DNA of 27,898 nucleotides from DATFMP01 sp035266845 (GCA_035266845.1 DATFMP010000042.1:1-27898), one strand, 5' to 3'. Positions 14,879 to 21,468 are shown, counted from the first letter of the stretch. The notes: a model not told the origin generated them from the sequence alone. Numbers and translations are program-made.

Positions 14879-15352
14879 ATGATTCCAATCCTGCAAACGG
14901 TACTGGCCGGACTGATCGCCACGGGTGTCATGACCGCTGCCCTGTATGCCATTCACTGGCGGGGCTTCGCCGAGGCGGACATGCTCCGGGCCCTGGGCAG
15001 CATCGTGACCCGCAACGAGACCAACGCCATGCCGCTGGGGATTGTGCTGCACTTCCTCTCCGGCATCGTGTTCGCCTTCCTGTATGTGATCGTGTGGAGC
15101 ACGCTTCCGGTGGCGGAATTCCAGCACTACGTGCTGCTGGGCCTCATCAGCGGCTTCGCCCACGGGCTGGTGGTGAGCTTCGTGCTGGTGATCCTGGTGG
15201 CGGAGCACCACCCGCTGCCGCGCTTTCAGCAGGCCGGCATCGGCGTGGCCGTGGCGCACCTGCTGGCGCACGTGATCTATGGCCTGTTGATCGGCATCGT
15301 GGCTGGCTCGTTCCTGCTGCACCTGGCGGTATTGCCCAAGCTCGGTGGCTGA
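14879..15352 (+). CDS. Small four-helix, histidine-rich inner-membrane protein of unknown function
   Basis: This 157-residue protein has hydrophobic segments at about 3-25, 51-75, 83-107 and 118-152, consistent with four or five membrane helices. Nine histidines (26, 58, 83, 95, 110, 111, 127, 131, 148) lie within or at the ends of these segments, several in repeated settings: GIVLHFLSGIVFAFLY, SGFAHGLVVSF, AEHHPLPRF and VAHLLAHVIYGL. The pattern resembles widespread small uncharacterised membrane families with H-F-x-x-G...F-A-x-x-Y and G-x-x-H-G motifs; I cannot name the family with certainty. Metal or haem binding is conceivable but unproven. ATG 14879 has GGAGG 9 nt upstream. A palindromic promoter precedes it. 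The gene converges on the ThDP enzyme gene. Confidence 0.75.
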   Translation: MIPILQTVLAGLIATGVMTAALYAIHWRGFAEADMLRALGSIVTRNETNAMPLGIVLHFLSGIVFAFLYVIVWSTLPVAEFQHYVLLGLISGFAHGLVVSFVLVILVAEHHPLPRFQQAGIGVAVAHLLAHVIYGLLIGIVAGSFLLHLAVLPKLGG

Positions 15353-15414
15353 ACTGGACTCCGGCGGCCCTACCGCGACAGGTCAGGTGCTGAAGGAATT
15401 GGGTCAGGGATGGA

Positions 15415-15495
15415 GTCATTCCGTAGCCCGCTCTGCGGATCAAGGAATCTGCTGGGTTCCGGCGAAAGCGCATGCCTCGCGGCGCTCGGAATGAC
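15415..15495. repeat. 81-bp MITE-like element with GTCATTCCG ends, copy B
   Basis: GTCATTCCG (15415-15423) and CGGAATGAC (15487-15495) are perfect inverted ends. The interior includes AAGGAATCTGC (15452-15462), which matches the GAGGAATCTG of copy A at 13.57 kb. Total size is nearly the same as copy A. It lies 62 bp after the membrane protein stop. Confidence 0.6.
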
Positions 15496-15574
15496 ACGGT
15501 CCGGCTTGGGCGCGGTACGCAACTGCCCAGCACGGACAGTGGCTCGTGTGGTGTCCCGGAGAGACCCACAAGCA

Positions 15575-15775
15575 TTCGGGGGAACACGTTCCCCCGAACC
15601 CCCTGTTTGGGCGGCAGTGGCTGGCAAGCCAGCCACTGCCGCGAAGCGGCCCGTGAGAGTCGCGCCAGCCTCGCTCCGGGTCCGCGTTGGGGGCGCGGGG
15701 GCCCTCGGCCCCCGCATTGGATTTCTTGCGATTACACGCGGCCCAGCCGCTTGAAAACCGCCTTCCAAACAGCGG
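15575..15775 (-). repeat. Mosaic 3'-end repeat element, copy 2 (reverse orientation)
   Basis: Reading the minus strand away from the ThDP-enzyme stop codon, the order is TGTTTGGAA, a degenerate AAGCGGCT arm, GGGGGCCGAGGG (15713-15702), then two perfect hairpins. Hairpin one pairs GCGGCAGTGGCTGGC (15611-15625) with its complement at 15628-15642 around AA. Hairpin two pairs TTCGGGGGAAC (15575-15585) with its complement at 15588-15598 around AC. The same order of parts is seen after the ATC-hydrolase-family gene at 826-1000. The convergent spacer 15353-15775 (423 bp) thus holds two repeats and no gene that I can support. Confidence 0.6.
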
Positions 15776-17452
15776 CTAGACGCTGCCGTCCAGCAGCACG
15801 TCCAGCAGCCAGGGCTTGCCGGAGGCGAAGGCCTCGCGCACGGCAGGCCCCACCTGCTCCGGGCTGCGCACGGCGGTGGCGTCCATGCCCAAGCCCTTGG
15901 CCAGGCTCACGTAGTCCAGGTCGGGGTCCGTGAGGTCCATGTGCGGGAAGGCGCGCTCGCCGCCCAGGCCGAACTCGCTGCGGAAGCGCGTCATGTTCAG
16001 CTTGAGCACGCGGTAGACGCGGTTGTTGAGGATGATGAACACCACCGGAATCTTGTGGTGGGCGGCCGTCCACAGGGCCTGAATCGTGTACATCGAGGAG
16101 CCGTCGCCCGAGATGCAGAGCACGGGCCGATCCGGATAGGCCAGCTTGTAGCCGATGCCGCCGGGCAGCCCCTGCCCGATGCCTCCACCGCGGGACGCGA
16201 GGTAGTCCGTCTCGCCCTCGAAGCTCAGCGTACGCGTGAGGTCGGCCGCTGCCGTAATGGCCTCGTGCACCACGGCCACGTTGGGCGGCAGGGCGTCATT
16301 CAGCTCGACCATCAGCCGGGCGGAGGACATGGGCGAGCGGTCCCAGGTCTCCTTGATGCGCGCCTGCTGGCGCTCCTGCTCCTTGGCCTTGAGCGCGGCC
16401 AGCTCCTCGCGGCGCTTGGCGGCGGCCGTGCCGTACGCCTTGCTGGCGCCGGCGCTGACGGCCTCGTTGAGCATCCGCAGGGTCGTCTTCACGTCCCCGA
16501 TCAGTCCGCAATGCACTGAGTAGTTGCGCGCCATGTTGCGGGGCGAGGGATCGATCTGGATCAGCACCGCATCCTCCGGGAAGGGCGAGGTGTCCGAGTG
16601 CCACAGCTCCTCGAAGAACTCCCCGCCCACCAGCAGCACGGCATCCGCGTCGCCGATCATGCGGCGCAGGCTGGCCTGGTCGTTCGCCCCACGGTCGCGG
16701 TAGTGCGGGTGCGTATTTGGGAAGTTGAGGCGCGAGGGCAGCACTTCGTTGACCACGCTGGCCCCGATCTGCTCGGCCAGCGCCGTCAGGTCCTTCACGG
16801 CCCACGCATCGGCCACCTTATCGCCGCAGACGATGATCGGCTTCTTGGCCTGCAGCAGCAGGTCGGCCGCCTCCTGCAGACCTGCTGCGTCCGGCGCGGA
16901 GCGGGGGAAGAGGTTCGGCGGCGTGAGGGGACCGTGGGTCGTCTCCTGCTCCAGCACGTTCAGCGGCAGGGACACGAACACGGGGCCGGATGGGGTCTCC
17001 CGCGCGACCTTGAAGGCTCGGCTCATCAGCAGCGCCATCTCGTCCGGGTGCTCCACCTGCACGCTCCACTTGGTCAGCGGCGCGGCCATGGCCACCAGGT
17101 CGTGCCCCAGCAGCGGCTCGCGCAGGCGCAGGCGCGTATCCAGCGCACCGGCCGTGACGATCAGCGGAGTGCCGCCCTCCCAGGCGTTGTAGACCGCGCC
17201 CAGGCCATTGCCCAGACCCGGCGCCGTGTGCAGGCTTACCACGCCCACCTTGCGGGAGACCTGCGCGTAGGCATCGGCCATGCTCACGGCCACGGCCTCG
17301 TGCAGGGCCAGCACGTACTTGAGCTGCGGGTAGTCCAGCAGGCTGTCGATCATGGGCGATTCAGTGGTGCCCGGATTGCCGAAGATGTACTCCACGCCTT
17401 CGGCAAGGAGGGTATCCATGAAGACCTGCTTTGCCTTGTATGTCCTGGCCAT
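15776..17452 (-). CDS. Thiamin-diphosphate-dependent decarboxylase (benzoylformate decarboxylase / acetolactate synthase family)
   Basis: This 558-residue cytosolic enzyme has the three-domain ThDP layout. The PYR domain carries the catalytic glutamate E52 in LALHEAVAVSMADAYAQ and H75 in SLHTAPGLGN. A central domain spans about 190-340. The PP domain has GDGSSMYTIQALWTAAHH (449-466) ending in NN (476-477), which binds Mg-ThDP. It aligns with benzoylformate decarboxylase, including FGNPGTTESP (24-33), PLIVTAG and ALWTAAHHKIPVVF. The active-site serine 26 of that enzyme is threonine here and histidine 281 is not conserved (IGDADAVLLVG). A further charged helix (about 340-372) is inserted before the PP domain. 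It probably decarboxylates or carboligates a 2-keto acid of unknown identity. The divergent 306-bp spacer beyond its 5' end carries a large hairpin. Confidence 0.88.
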   Translation of the reverse strand: MARTYKAKQVFMDTLLAEGVEYIFGNPGTTESPMIDSLLDYPQLKYVLALHEAVAVSMADAYAQVSRKVGVVSLHTAPGLGNGLGAVYNAWEGGTPLIVTAGALDTRLRLREPLLGHDLVAMAAPLTKWSVQVEHPDEMALLMSRAFKVARETPSGPVFVSLPLNVLEQETTHGPLTPPNLFPRSAPDAAGLQEAADLLLQAKKPIIVCGDKVADAWAVKDLTALAEQIGASVVNEVLPSRLNFPNTHPHYRDRGANDQASLRRMIGDADAVLLVGGEFFEELWHSDTSPFPEDAVLIQIDPSPRNMARNYSVHCGLIGDVKTTLRMLNEAVSAGASKAYGTAAAKRREELAALKAKEQERQQARIKETWDRSPMSSARLMVELNDALPPNVAVVHEAITAAADLTRTLSFEGETDYLASRGGGIGQGLPGGIGYKLAYPDRPVLCISGDGSSMYTIQALWTAAHHKIPVVFIILNNRVYRVLKLNMTRFRSEFGLGGERAFPHMDLTDPDLDYVSLAKGLGMDATAVRSPEQVGPAVREAFASGKPWLLDVLLDGSV

Positions 17453-17590
17453 GCCGCTCTCGCATCGGGGGATGGGGGGTTGGGTCGCCGCCGGCCACGC
17501 ACCCAGGGCGCGGCTGCGGCGGCTGCCAGTGCAGGCTTTAGCAGGTCACTTGCGGCGCTGGCAAGCAGGCGCGCGGAGCGCCACCCGACG

Positions 17591-17631
17591 CGGCGCACCG
17601 GGCGGGCGCACTTCCGCCGCCCGGTGCGCCG
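17591..17631. repeat. 15-bp perfect hairpin in a divergent spacer
   Basis: CGGCGCACCGGGCGG (17591-17605) pairs perfectly with CCGCCCGGTGCGCCG (17617-17631) around an 11-nt loop that repeats GCGCAC. It lies between the start of the ThDP enzyme gene (minus) and the small helical protein (plus), about 140 nt upstream of the former. The rest of 17453-17758 shows no gene. A regulator site or REP-like repeat is possible. Confidence 0.55.
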
Positions 17632-17758
17632 GCGCTGGCGTTCAGCCGCCGGCGGCGCTATGGTGACGGAGCGCCAGGGAGCGGCGCGGCATCCCCAACG
17701 CGGGCACGACTGCCGGAGCCGGAAGCAGCCGGCCGTGCCGCCGCGCGAGCGCGCCGCC

Positions 17759-18139
17759 ATGCAAGCCCAGCCGACCTCCTCCGCACACCCCGATCGTTCG
17801 CAAGCCGCCGCCGCACCCACCGGAGCCGTGCTGCAGGCGCACCGGCAGCGCGTGGCCGAGCTGGACGACGCCCTTGTGCGCCTGCAACGCATGCACGACG
17901 ATGCCTTCGAGCTGTGGTGCCGCATCGTGAAGCTTGCGGAGGGCGATGCGGAGGACCGCAACGCGCAGCTCGACGCGCTCCACGACGAGGCGTACGCGCT
18001 GGCGGATCGGATCACCCGCCTGCGGGAGGGAACCTTCGGCGCCATGAACCGCGAGTCCCAATTGCGGCTCACCTCCAGCGTGGAATCGGTGCACTCCTCC
18101 CTGCTGCACCCCGAGCATCCGCCGCTGCCCGGCGAATAG
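17759..18139 (+). CDS. Small helical hypothetical protein
   Basis: This is a 126-residue frame with no recognised family. Residues 1-20 are Ala/Gln/Ser-rich and unstructured. About 22-95 is strongly amphipathic and charged (VLQAHRQRVAELDDALVRLQ, then DDAFELWCRIVKLAEGDAED, then LDALHDEAYALADRITRLRE), consistent with two or three helices or a coiled coil. The last 25 residues are Ser/Pro/His-rich. The heptad-like composition argues for a real gene over the Arg-rich opposite-strand frames. The ATG at 17759 lacks a clear Shine-Dalgarno; an ATG at 17660 in the same frame would add 33 basic residues. It has no obvious partner: the ParA gene converges on it and the ThDP gene diverges. Confidence 0.5.
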   Translation: MQAQPTSSAHPDRSQAAAAPTGAVLQAHRQRVAELDDALVRLQRMHDDAFELWCRIVKLAEGDAEDRNAQLDALHDEAYALADRITRLREGTFGAMNRESQLRLTSSVESVHSSLLHPEHPPLPGE

Positions 18140-18164
18140 ACTACCGCCACCGCCGGACCGATGT

Positions 18165-18196
18165 GGGGGCCGAGGGCACTCATACTCCCAATACGG
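18165..18196 (+). repeat. Degenerate 3'-end repeat, copy 3
   Basis: GGGGGCCGAGGG (18165-18176) followed by CTCCCAATACGG (18185-18196) repeats the block seen at 880-913, again just after a stop codon (26 bp) and in the same orientation relative to the preceding gene. The complementary C-rich arm is degraded (CACTCATACTCCC), so the hairpin is lost. Confidence 0.45.
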
Positions 18197-18325
18197 GTGG
18201 GGATGTAAGCCCGCGCGAATTTGCCCCGCTCAGGAGTGCGGGGAACGTCTCTCTTTGGTGTGGATCGCAGCGGAGCAGCGCCCCGTTGGGCCGCGATCAC
18301 ATCGGACCCACCAGAGCTTCTCGCC

Positions 18326-18925
18326 CTACTCGCCTTCACCCTCCACCAGGGCCAGCACCTGTTCGGCCAGGGGGCCCGGCAGGGGCGTGCCGGCAAAGAC
18401 AGCGGCGAAGGCGGGGTCGGCCGGTAGCGAGTCGGGATGCACCGGCAGATGCCAAGCCGCCAGTTCCTCCCGCAGCGGCGCCAGATCCTCGTCCGTGTGC
18501 TGATTGAAGACGACGCGCACGACCAGCTTGGCGCCGCCCTGCTGCAGCTTGCGGATGATGGCGGCCAGCCAGGGAATGGCCCACACGTCCGGCAGGGCCG
18601 GACGCACCGGGACGATCACCCGATCGCTGGCGCGCAGGATGCTCTCCGTCATATCGGAGAGCGAGGGCGGGCCGTCGATGAGGATCCACTCGAAGGCGCC
18701 GCGGAACCGCTCCACCTCCGTGTGCACGATTGGCTGCACCTGGGAGCGCGTCTCGATCTGGAAGCGCGAGGCGAAGCGGTTGCCCCACTCGCTGCTGGTG
18801 CCCTGGTAGTCCGCATCCAGCAGCAGCACGCGCCGCCCCGCCTGCGCCAGAGCCATGGCCGCCGAGATGCACAGCGTGCTCTTGCCCGTGCCGCCTTTCT
18901 GATGCAGGAATGAGACGACCGTCAT
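18326..18925 (-). CDS. ParA/MinD-family P-loop ATPase (orphan)
   Basis: This 199-residue soluble ATPase has the deviant Walker A motif KGGTGKST (10-17), with the signature lysine K10 required for dimerisation, then VLLLDADYQGTSSEWG (34-49) as switch I and ILIDGPPS (81-88) as Walker B. The small size, without an N-terminal DNA-binding domain, places it with the short ParA-like proteins (ParF, MinD-like and carboxysome, chemoreceptor or storage-granule positioning ATPases). No parB gene or parS-like cluster is seen, so chromosome partition is not indicated. Positioning of another cargo is a fair inference from the family. The start at 18925 lies 17 bases after the Trm112-like stop, suggesting one transcript. 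Its Shine-Dalgarno is poor. Confidence 0.85.
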   Translation of the reverse strand: MTVVSFLHQKGGTGKSTLCISAAMALAQAGRRVLLLDADYQGTSSEWGNRFASRFQIETRSQVQPIVHTEVERFRGAFEWILIDGPPSLSDMTESILRASDRVIVPVRPALPDVWAIPWLAAIIRKLQQGGAKLVVRVVFNQHTDEDLAPLREELAAWHLPVHPDSLPADPAFAAVFAGTPLPGPLAEQVLALVEGEGE

Positions 18926-18942
18926 GGCGGGCCCCGGATGCC

Positions 18943-19203
18943 TCAGTCCGCCGGGGGCGGCAGGGCGATCGCCTCGTCGATCAGCATCACGGGGATGTCA
19001 TCGCGGATGGGGTACAGCCACTTGCCGTCGGCGCGCACCAAGCCGCCGTCAATGGGCTCCGTCACGGGCACGCCACCCCGGTTCTGCAGGCGGCCCGCGG
19101 CAATGGCCGCATTGATGCGCGCCACCAACTCGGCTTCGGCCAGCCGCACGGGGCTCTTGTCTTCCGGGCAGGCCAGGATTTCCAGCAGTTGCTCATCGAT
19201 CAT
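18943..19203 (-). CDS. Trm112/YcaR (UPF0434)-like protein with an insertion
   Basis: This 86-residue protein begins IDEQLLEILACPEDKSPVRLAEAEL, the Trm112/YcaR start, and contains WLYPIRDDIPVMLIDEAIAL (63-82), the family's conserved C-terminal strand pair. Typical bacterial members are about 60 residues. This one has about 20 extra residues between the halves (INAAIAAGRLQNRGGVPVTE). Only one cysteine (C12) remains, so the zinc site of eukaryotic Trm112 is absent. Trm112 activates several methyltransferases in eukaryotes and archaea; the role of bacterial versions is poorly known. ATG 19203 follows GGAGAG on the minus strand. It is the first gene of a probable two-gene unit with the ParA-like ATPase. 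Confidence 0.8.
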   Translation of the reverse strand: MIDEQLLEILACPEDKSPVRLAEAELVARINAAIAAGRLQNRGGVPVTEPIDGGLVRADGKWLYPIRDDIPVMLIDEAIALPPPAD

Positions 19204-19343
19204 CGTACGCTCTCCAAGCGGGCGCGGCCCGGCGGCGGAAGCGCCGCAGCGAAGCAGACCCTGCTCCCTCCCTTTCAGACATGGCGCGCGGTTGTCAACC
19301 AAGTGGGCCGGCCGCGGCCGCGCACGGCGTGTCATGGTGCACC

Positions 19344-19373
19344 GCGGGCCAGCTTGCGGGCACGCTGGCCCGC
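19344..19373. repeat. 10-bp hairpin upstream of the Trm112-like gene
   Basis: GCGGGCCAGC (19344-19353) pairs perfectly with GCTGGCCCGC (19364-19373) around a 10-nt loop. It lies about 140 bp upstream of the Trm112-like start on its template side. The 400-bp divergent spacer 19204-19603 otherwise becomes AT-richer toward HU, where its promoter signals are. Confidence 0.45.
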
Positions 19374-19504
19374 ATTTGCCGCCGCTGCCTCCCCTCCGGG
19401 ATGGTGGGAGGAAGCCCGCACGTGCGGCGACTTTGCGCGCACCGCGCGGGCGCAATTGCGGCCACAAGCCAACTTCTGCTTGATCTTGTGCGCGAAATAT
19501 CCTA

Positions 19505-19546
19505 GGCAAAAGACGCTTTTGCCAATCAACATCGCCACCATACTGT
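19505..19546 (+). promoter_or_regulatory. HU promoter with an inverted repeat over the -35 element
   Basis: TTGCCA (19519-19524; 5/6) and TACTGT (19541-19546; 3/6) are spaced by 16 bases, about 58 nt before the HU start codon. The perfect inverted repeat GGCAAAAG-ACG-CTTTTGCC (19505-19523) ends inside the -35 hexamer, so a protein bound there would block or modulate RNA polymerase. The short, A/T-tract-flanked repeat would also suit HU or another nucleoid protein. This is a sequence inference. Confidence 0.45.
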
Positions 19547-19603
19547 GGGGGAGGCGAATCATCAAAACAACCGAACGATCGGTCCGTCGCCATCGGGGGA
19601 AGT

Positions 19604-19876
19604 ATGACGAAAGCCGAATTTATTCAAAAGGTTAGCAAGAAGACAAAGCTAAGCAAAGCACAGACCGCGCGCATCCTGGATGCGACACTCGGCGAAGTGC
19701 AGGGATTACTGAAAAAGGGAGACGCAATCGCCTTTACGGGATTCGGGACGTTTTCCGTCTCGCGGCGCAAGGCACGCAAAGGTCGCCATCCCCGTACCGG
19801 CGCACCCATGAGTATTCCAGCCACCAAGGTGCCGCGTTTCCGGCCCGGTAAGTTCCTGAAGGACGCCGTCAAGTAG
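19604..19876 (+). CDS. hup: HU-family nucleoid DNA-binding protein
   Basis: This 90-residue histone-like protein matches HU over its whole length: MTKAEFIQKVSKKTKLSKAQ, then LLKKGDAIAFTGFGTFSV (helix end plus the G-F-G-T-F beta turn), the R-K-A-R-K-G-R.P-R-T-G arm with the DNA-intercalating proline, and P-R-F-R-P-G-K at the C-terminus. HU dimers bend and compact DNA. The Shine-Dalgarno GGGGGAAG lies immediately upstream. Codon use differs from the neighbours: many A/T third positions (for example AAA, TTA, CTA, GCA, ATT), and GC content is visibly lower than in adjacent genes. This could reflect recent acquisition or selection. IHF is less likely given length and arm sequence. Confidence 0.93.
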   Translation: MTKAEFIQKVSKKTKLSKAQTARILDATLGEVQGLLKKGDAIAFTGFGTFSVSRRKARKGRHPRTGAPMSIPATKVPRFRPGKFLKDAVK

Positions 19877-19894
19877 GCACACCGCGACCTGCGC

Positions 19895-19921
19895 GGGCGC
19901 CCCGCATCCCCGCGGGGCCCC
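19895..19921 (+). terminator. Hairpin after HU
   Basis: GCCCCGC (19899-19905) pairs with GCGGGGC (19912-19918), extended by GGG (19895-19897) with CCC (19919-19921) across a bulged C. It begins 18 nt after the HU stop. No U-tract follows, so termination efficiency is uncertain. Confidence 0.4.
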
Positions 19922-20101
19922 CGTGTGCCTCGCAACCACCGTCCGCCTCACCCTATTCGACCTTCCGCTGTTGGCGGCGCCGCGGCGTCGGCGAGTCGAA
20001 GTCTGCCCGGCAGCACCGCCACCTCGGGCATTCGCACGGATCCGCAGGCCGGGGGCACTGGTCAAGTCCTGCCTGGATGGCGCAAAATGGGATCGGAACG
20101 G

Positions 20102-20131
20102 TTGGCAACGGGTGTCGGTCCATGCAATAAT
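20102..20131 (+). promoter_or_regulatory. Extended -10 promoter for the diguanylate cyclase gene
   Basis: TTGGCA (20102-20107; 5/6 to -35) is followed after 18 bases by AATAAT (20126-20131; 5/6 to -10). A TG dinucleotide lies one base before the -10 (TGCAATAAT), giving an extended -10. This is the best promoter match in the window. It predicts a start near 20138 and a leader of about 70 nt. The remainder of the 332-bp spacer 19877-20208 holds no gene I can support. Confidence 0.6.
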
Positions 20132-20132
20132 A

Positions 20133-20152
20133 CAGAAAAATATCTTTTTCTG
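20133..20152. promoter_or_regulatory. Inverted repeat at the predicted transcription start
   Basis: CAGAAAAA (20133-20140) and TTTTTCTG (20145-20152) form a perfect inverted repeat around TATC, starting 1 bp after the predicted -10 box and spanning the +1 region. The site fits an operator position for a repressor. Alternatively, the RNA would begin within a weak A/U hairpin. GATAAT (20152-20157) just downstream is a second, weaker -10 candidate. Confidence 0.45.
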
Positions 20153-20208
20153 ATAATCGCCGGCCATGCGCCGGCCGCAAGTACACCAGACTGGGCGGGT
20201 GCTTGCAC

Positions 20209-21468
20209 GTGGCTTCCAAACCGAGACAGACACGCGCGGAGCATACCGAGCTGGCCGCTCCGCCTACGCTGCTGCTGCTGTTGCCGTCCACGGACGGTGC
20301 GGCGCTGGAGCGCGCGCTGCTGGCGCAGGGCTGGTCCGTGGTGGTGGCCGTGGATGCCCGCGCGGCCGAACGCGCGGCGGCCGAGGCCACGCCGGACGTG
20401 GCCATCGTGCCCGAGCTGCGCTCGGCCCGCGCGACGACGAGCCTGTTGCAGCGCCTGGAGCGGGCCGCGCCCGGCCTGCGCCCCGTGGTGCTGCTTCGCG
20501 CCGGGGGTGCCGAGGCCGAGCCGGGGGCGCTGCTGACCTATGCCAATATCGGCGGCGCGCACTACTTGCTGCAGCCGCCGCAGAGCCCCCAGCGACTGGT
20601 GCGGGCCATCCGCCAAGTGTGGCAGCGGCAGCAGGAAGAGCGCATCGCGCTGGCGGACGAGAGCGGTGGAGCGGCCACGGCACGGCTGCGCGCCCTGATG
20701 GAGCAGCGCACGCAGGAGCTGCGCAGCGCCAACCGGGAGCTGCGGCGCGCCCTGCGCGAGATCGCGCGCAAGAACAAGGCGCTCACTACGCTCAACGAGT
20801 CGCTGCGCATCCAGTCCACCACGGACGCGCTGACCGGACTCTACAATCGGCGCGAGTTCCTGAACCGCATCCGCACGGAGTGGGGTCGCTTCAAGCGCTA
20901 CGGGCGGCCGTTGAGCCTGATCATGCTGGACATCGACCACTTCAAGCGCATCAACGACACCTACGGCCACGAGTGCGGCGACATGGTGCTGCGCGAGTTG
21001 GGTCATCTGATCAGTCGCCACAAGCGGGCGCAGGACTTGTGCTGCCGCTACGGGGGCGAGGAGTTCATGGTGGTGCTCACCGAGACGACGATGGACGACG
21101 CCTTCCACGTGGCCGAAGGTCTGCGCCGACTGATCGGTGAGCACGCCTTTGCCTACGATGGGCAGCCGATCCAGGTGCACGTCAGCCTGGGCGTCTCCGG
21201 TGCCGCGGAGCAGTTGCCGGCGGATGTGGAAACCTTCATCAACATGGCCGACAAGGCCATGTATCGCGCCAAGCGGGAGGGCCGCGACCGCACCGTCGTC
21301 CTCGATGCCGCCGACGAGAGCCGCATCGCCCGCCAAACCCTGGCCGGGCCACCGCCGCGCCCGGGGCCGCCTCGTCCTGCACCTGCGCGATCCAACCGGC
21401 CTGCCCGGCCCACCGCCACGCGCAAAGGCCGCCCAGGGAAGCAGCGCGCCCGCAAGGCCAAGGCTTAG
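20209..21468 (+). CDS. Diguanylate cyclase with degenerate receiver domain, coiled coil and basic tail
   Basis: Numbering is from the alternative TTG at 20203. Residues about 20-145 resemble a response-regulator-like fold (TLLLLLPSTDGAALERALLAQGWSVVVAV, then DVAIVPELRS, then RPVVLLRAGG) without the conserved phosphoacceptor aspartate, so a pseudoreceiver. A charged coiled coil follows (150-200). The GGDEF domain runs 205-368 with STTDALTGLYNRR, LIMLDIDHFKRINDTYGHECGD and the active GGEEF (284-288). A RAQD (275-278) five residues before it is the inhibitory c-di-GMP site. It should make c-di-GMP from two GTP and be product-inhibited. The last 50 residues are Pro/Arg/Lys-rich and disordered. 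No ATG start exists. GTG 20209 with upstream GGGCGGG is preferred over TTG 20203. No transmembrane segment is seen. Confidence 0.92.
   Translation: MASKPRQTRAEHTELAAPPTLLLLLPSTDGAALERALLAQGWSVVVAVDARAAERAAAEATPDVAIVPELRSARATTSLLQRLERAAPGLRPVVLLRAGGAEAEPGALLTYANIGGAHYLLQPPQSPQRLVRAIRQVWQRQQEERIALADESGGAATARLRALMEQRTQELRSANRELRRALREIARKNKALTTLNESLRIQSTTDALTGLYNRREFLNRIRTEWGRFKRYGRPLSLIMLDIDHFKRINDTYGHECGDMVLRELGHLISRHKRAQDLCCRYGGEEFMVVLTETTMDDAFHVAEGLRRLIGEHAFAYDGQPIQVHVSLGVSGAAEQLPADVETFINMADKAMYRAKREGRDRTVVLDAADESRIARQTLAGPPPRPGPPRPAPARSNRPARPTATRKGRPGKQRARKAKA

Noticed and set aside
18157..18305. CCGATGTG and its complement CACATCGG flanking the 18.2 kb spacer as mobile-element ends
   Set aside because: An 8-bp match across about 150 bp is expected by chance in sequence of this length, and no target duplication is visible.
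19604..19876. IHF subunit instead of HU
   Set aside because: The 90-residue length, the RKARKGR arm and the C-terminal PRFRPGK fit HU; IHF subunits are longer at the C-terminus and have different arm residues.
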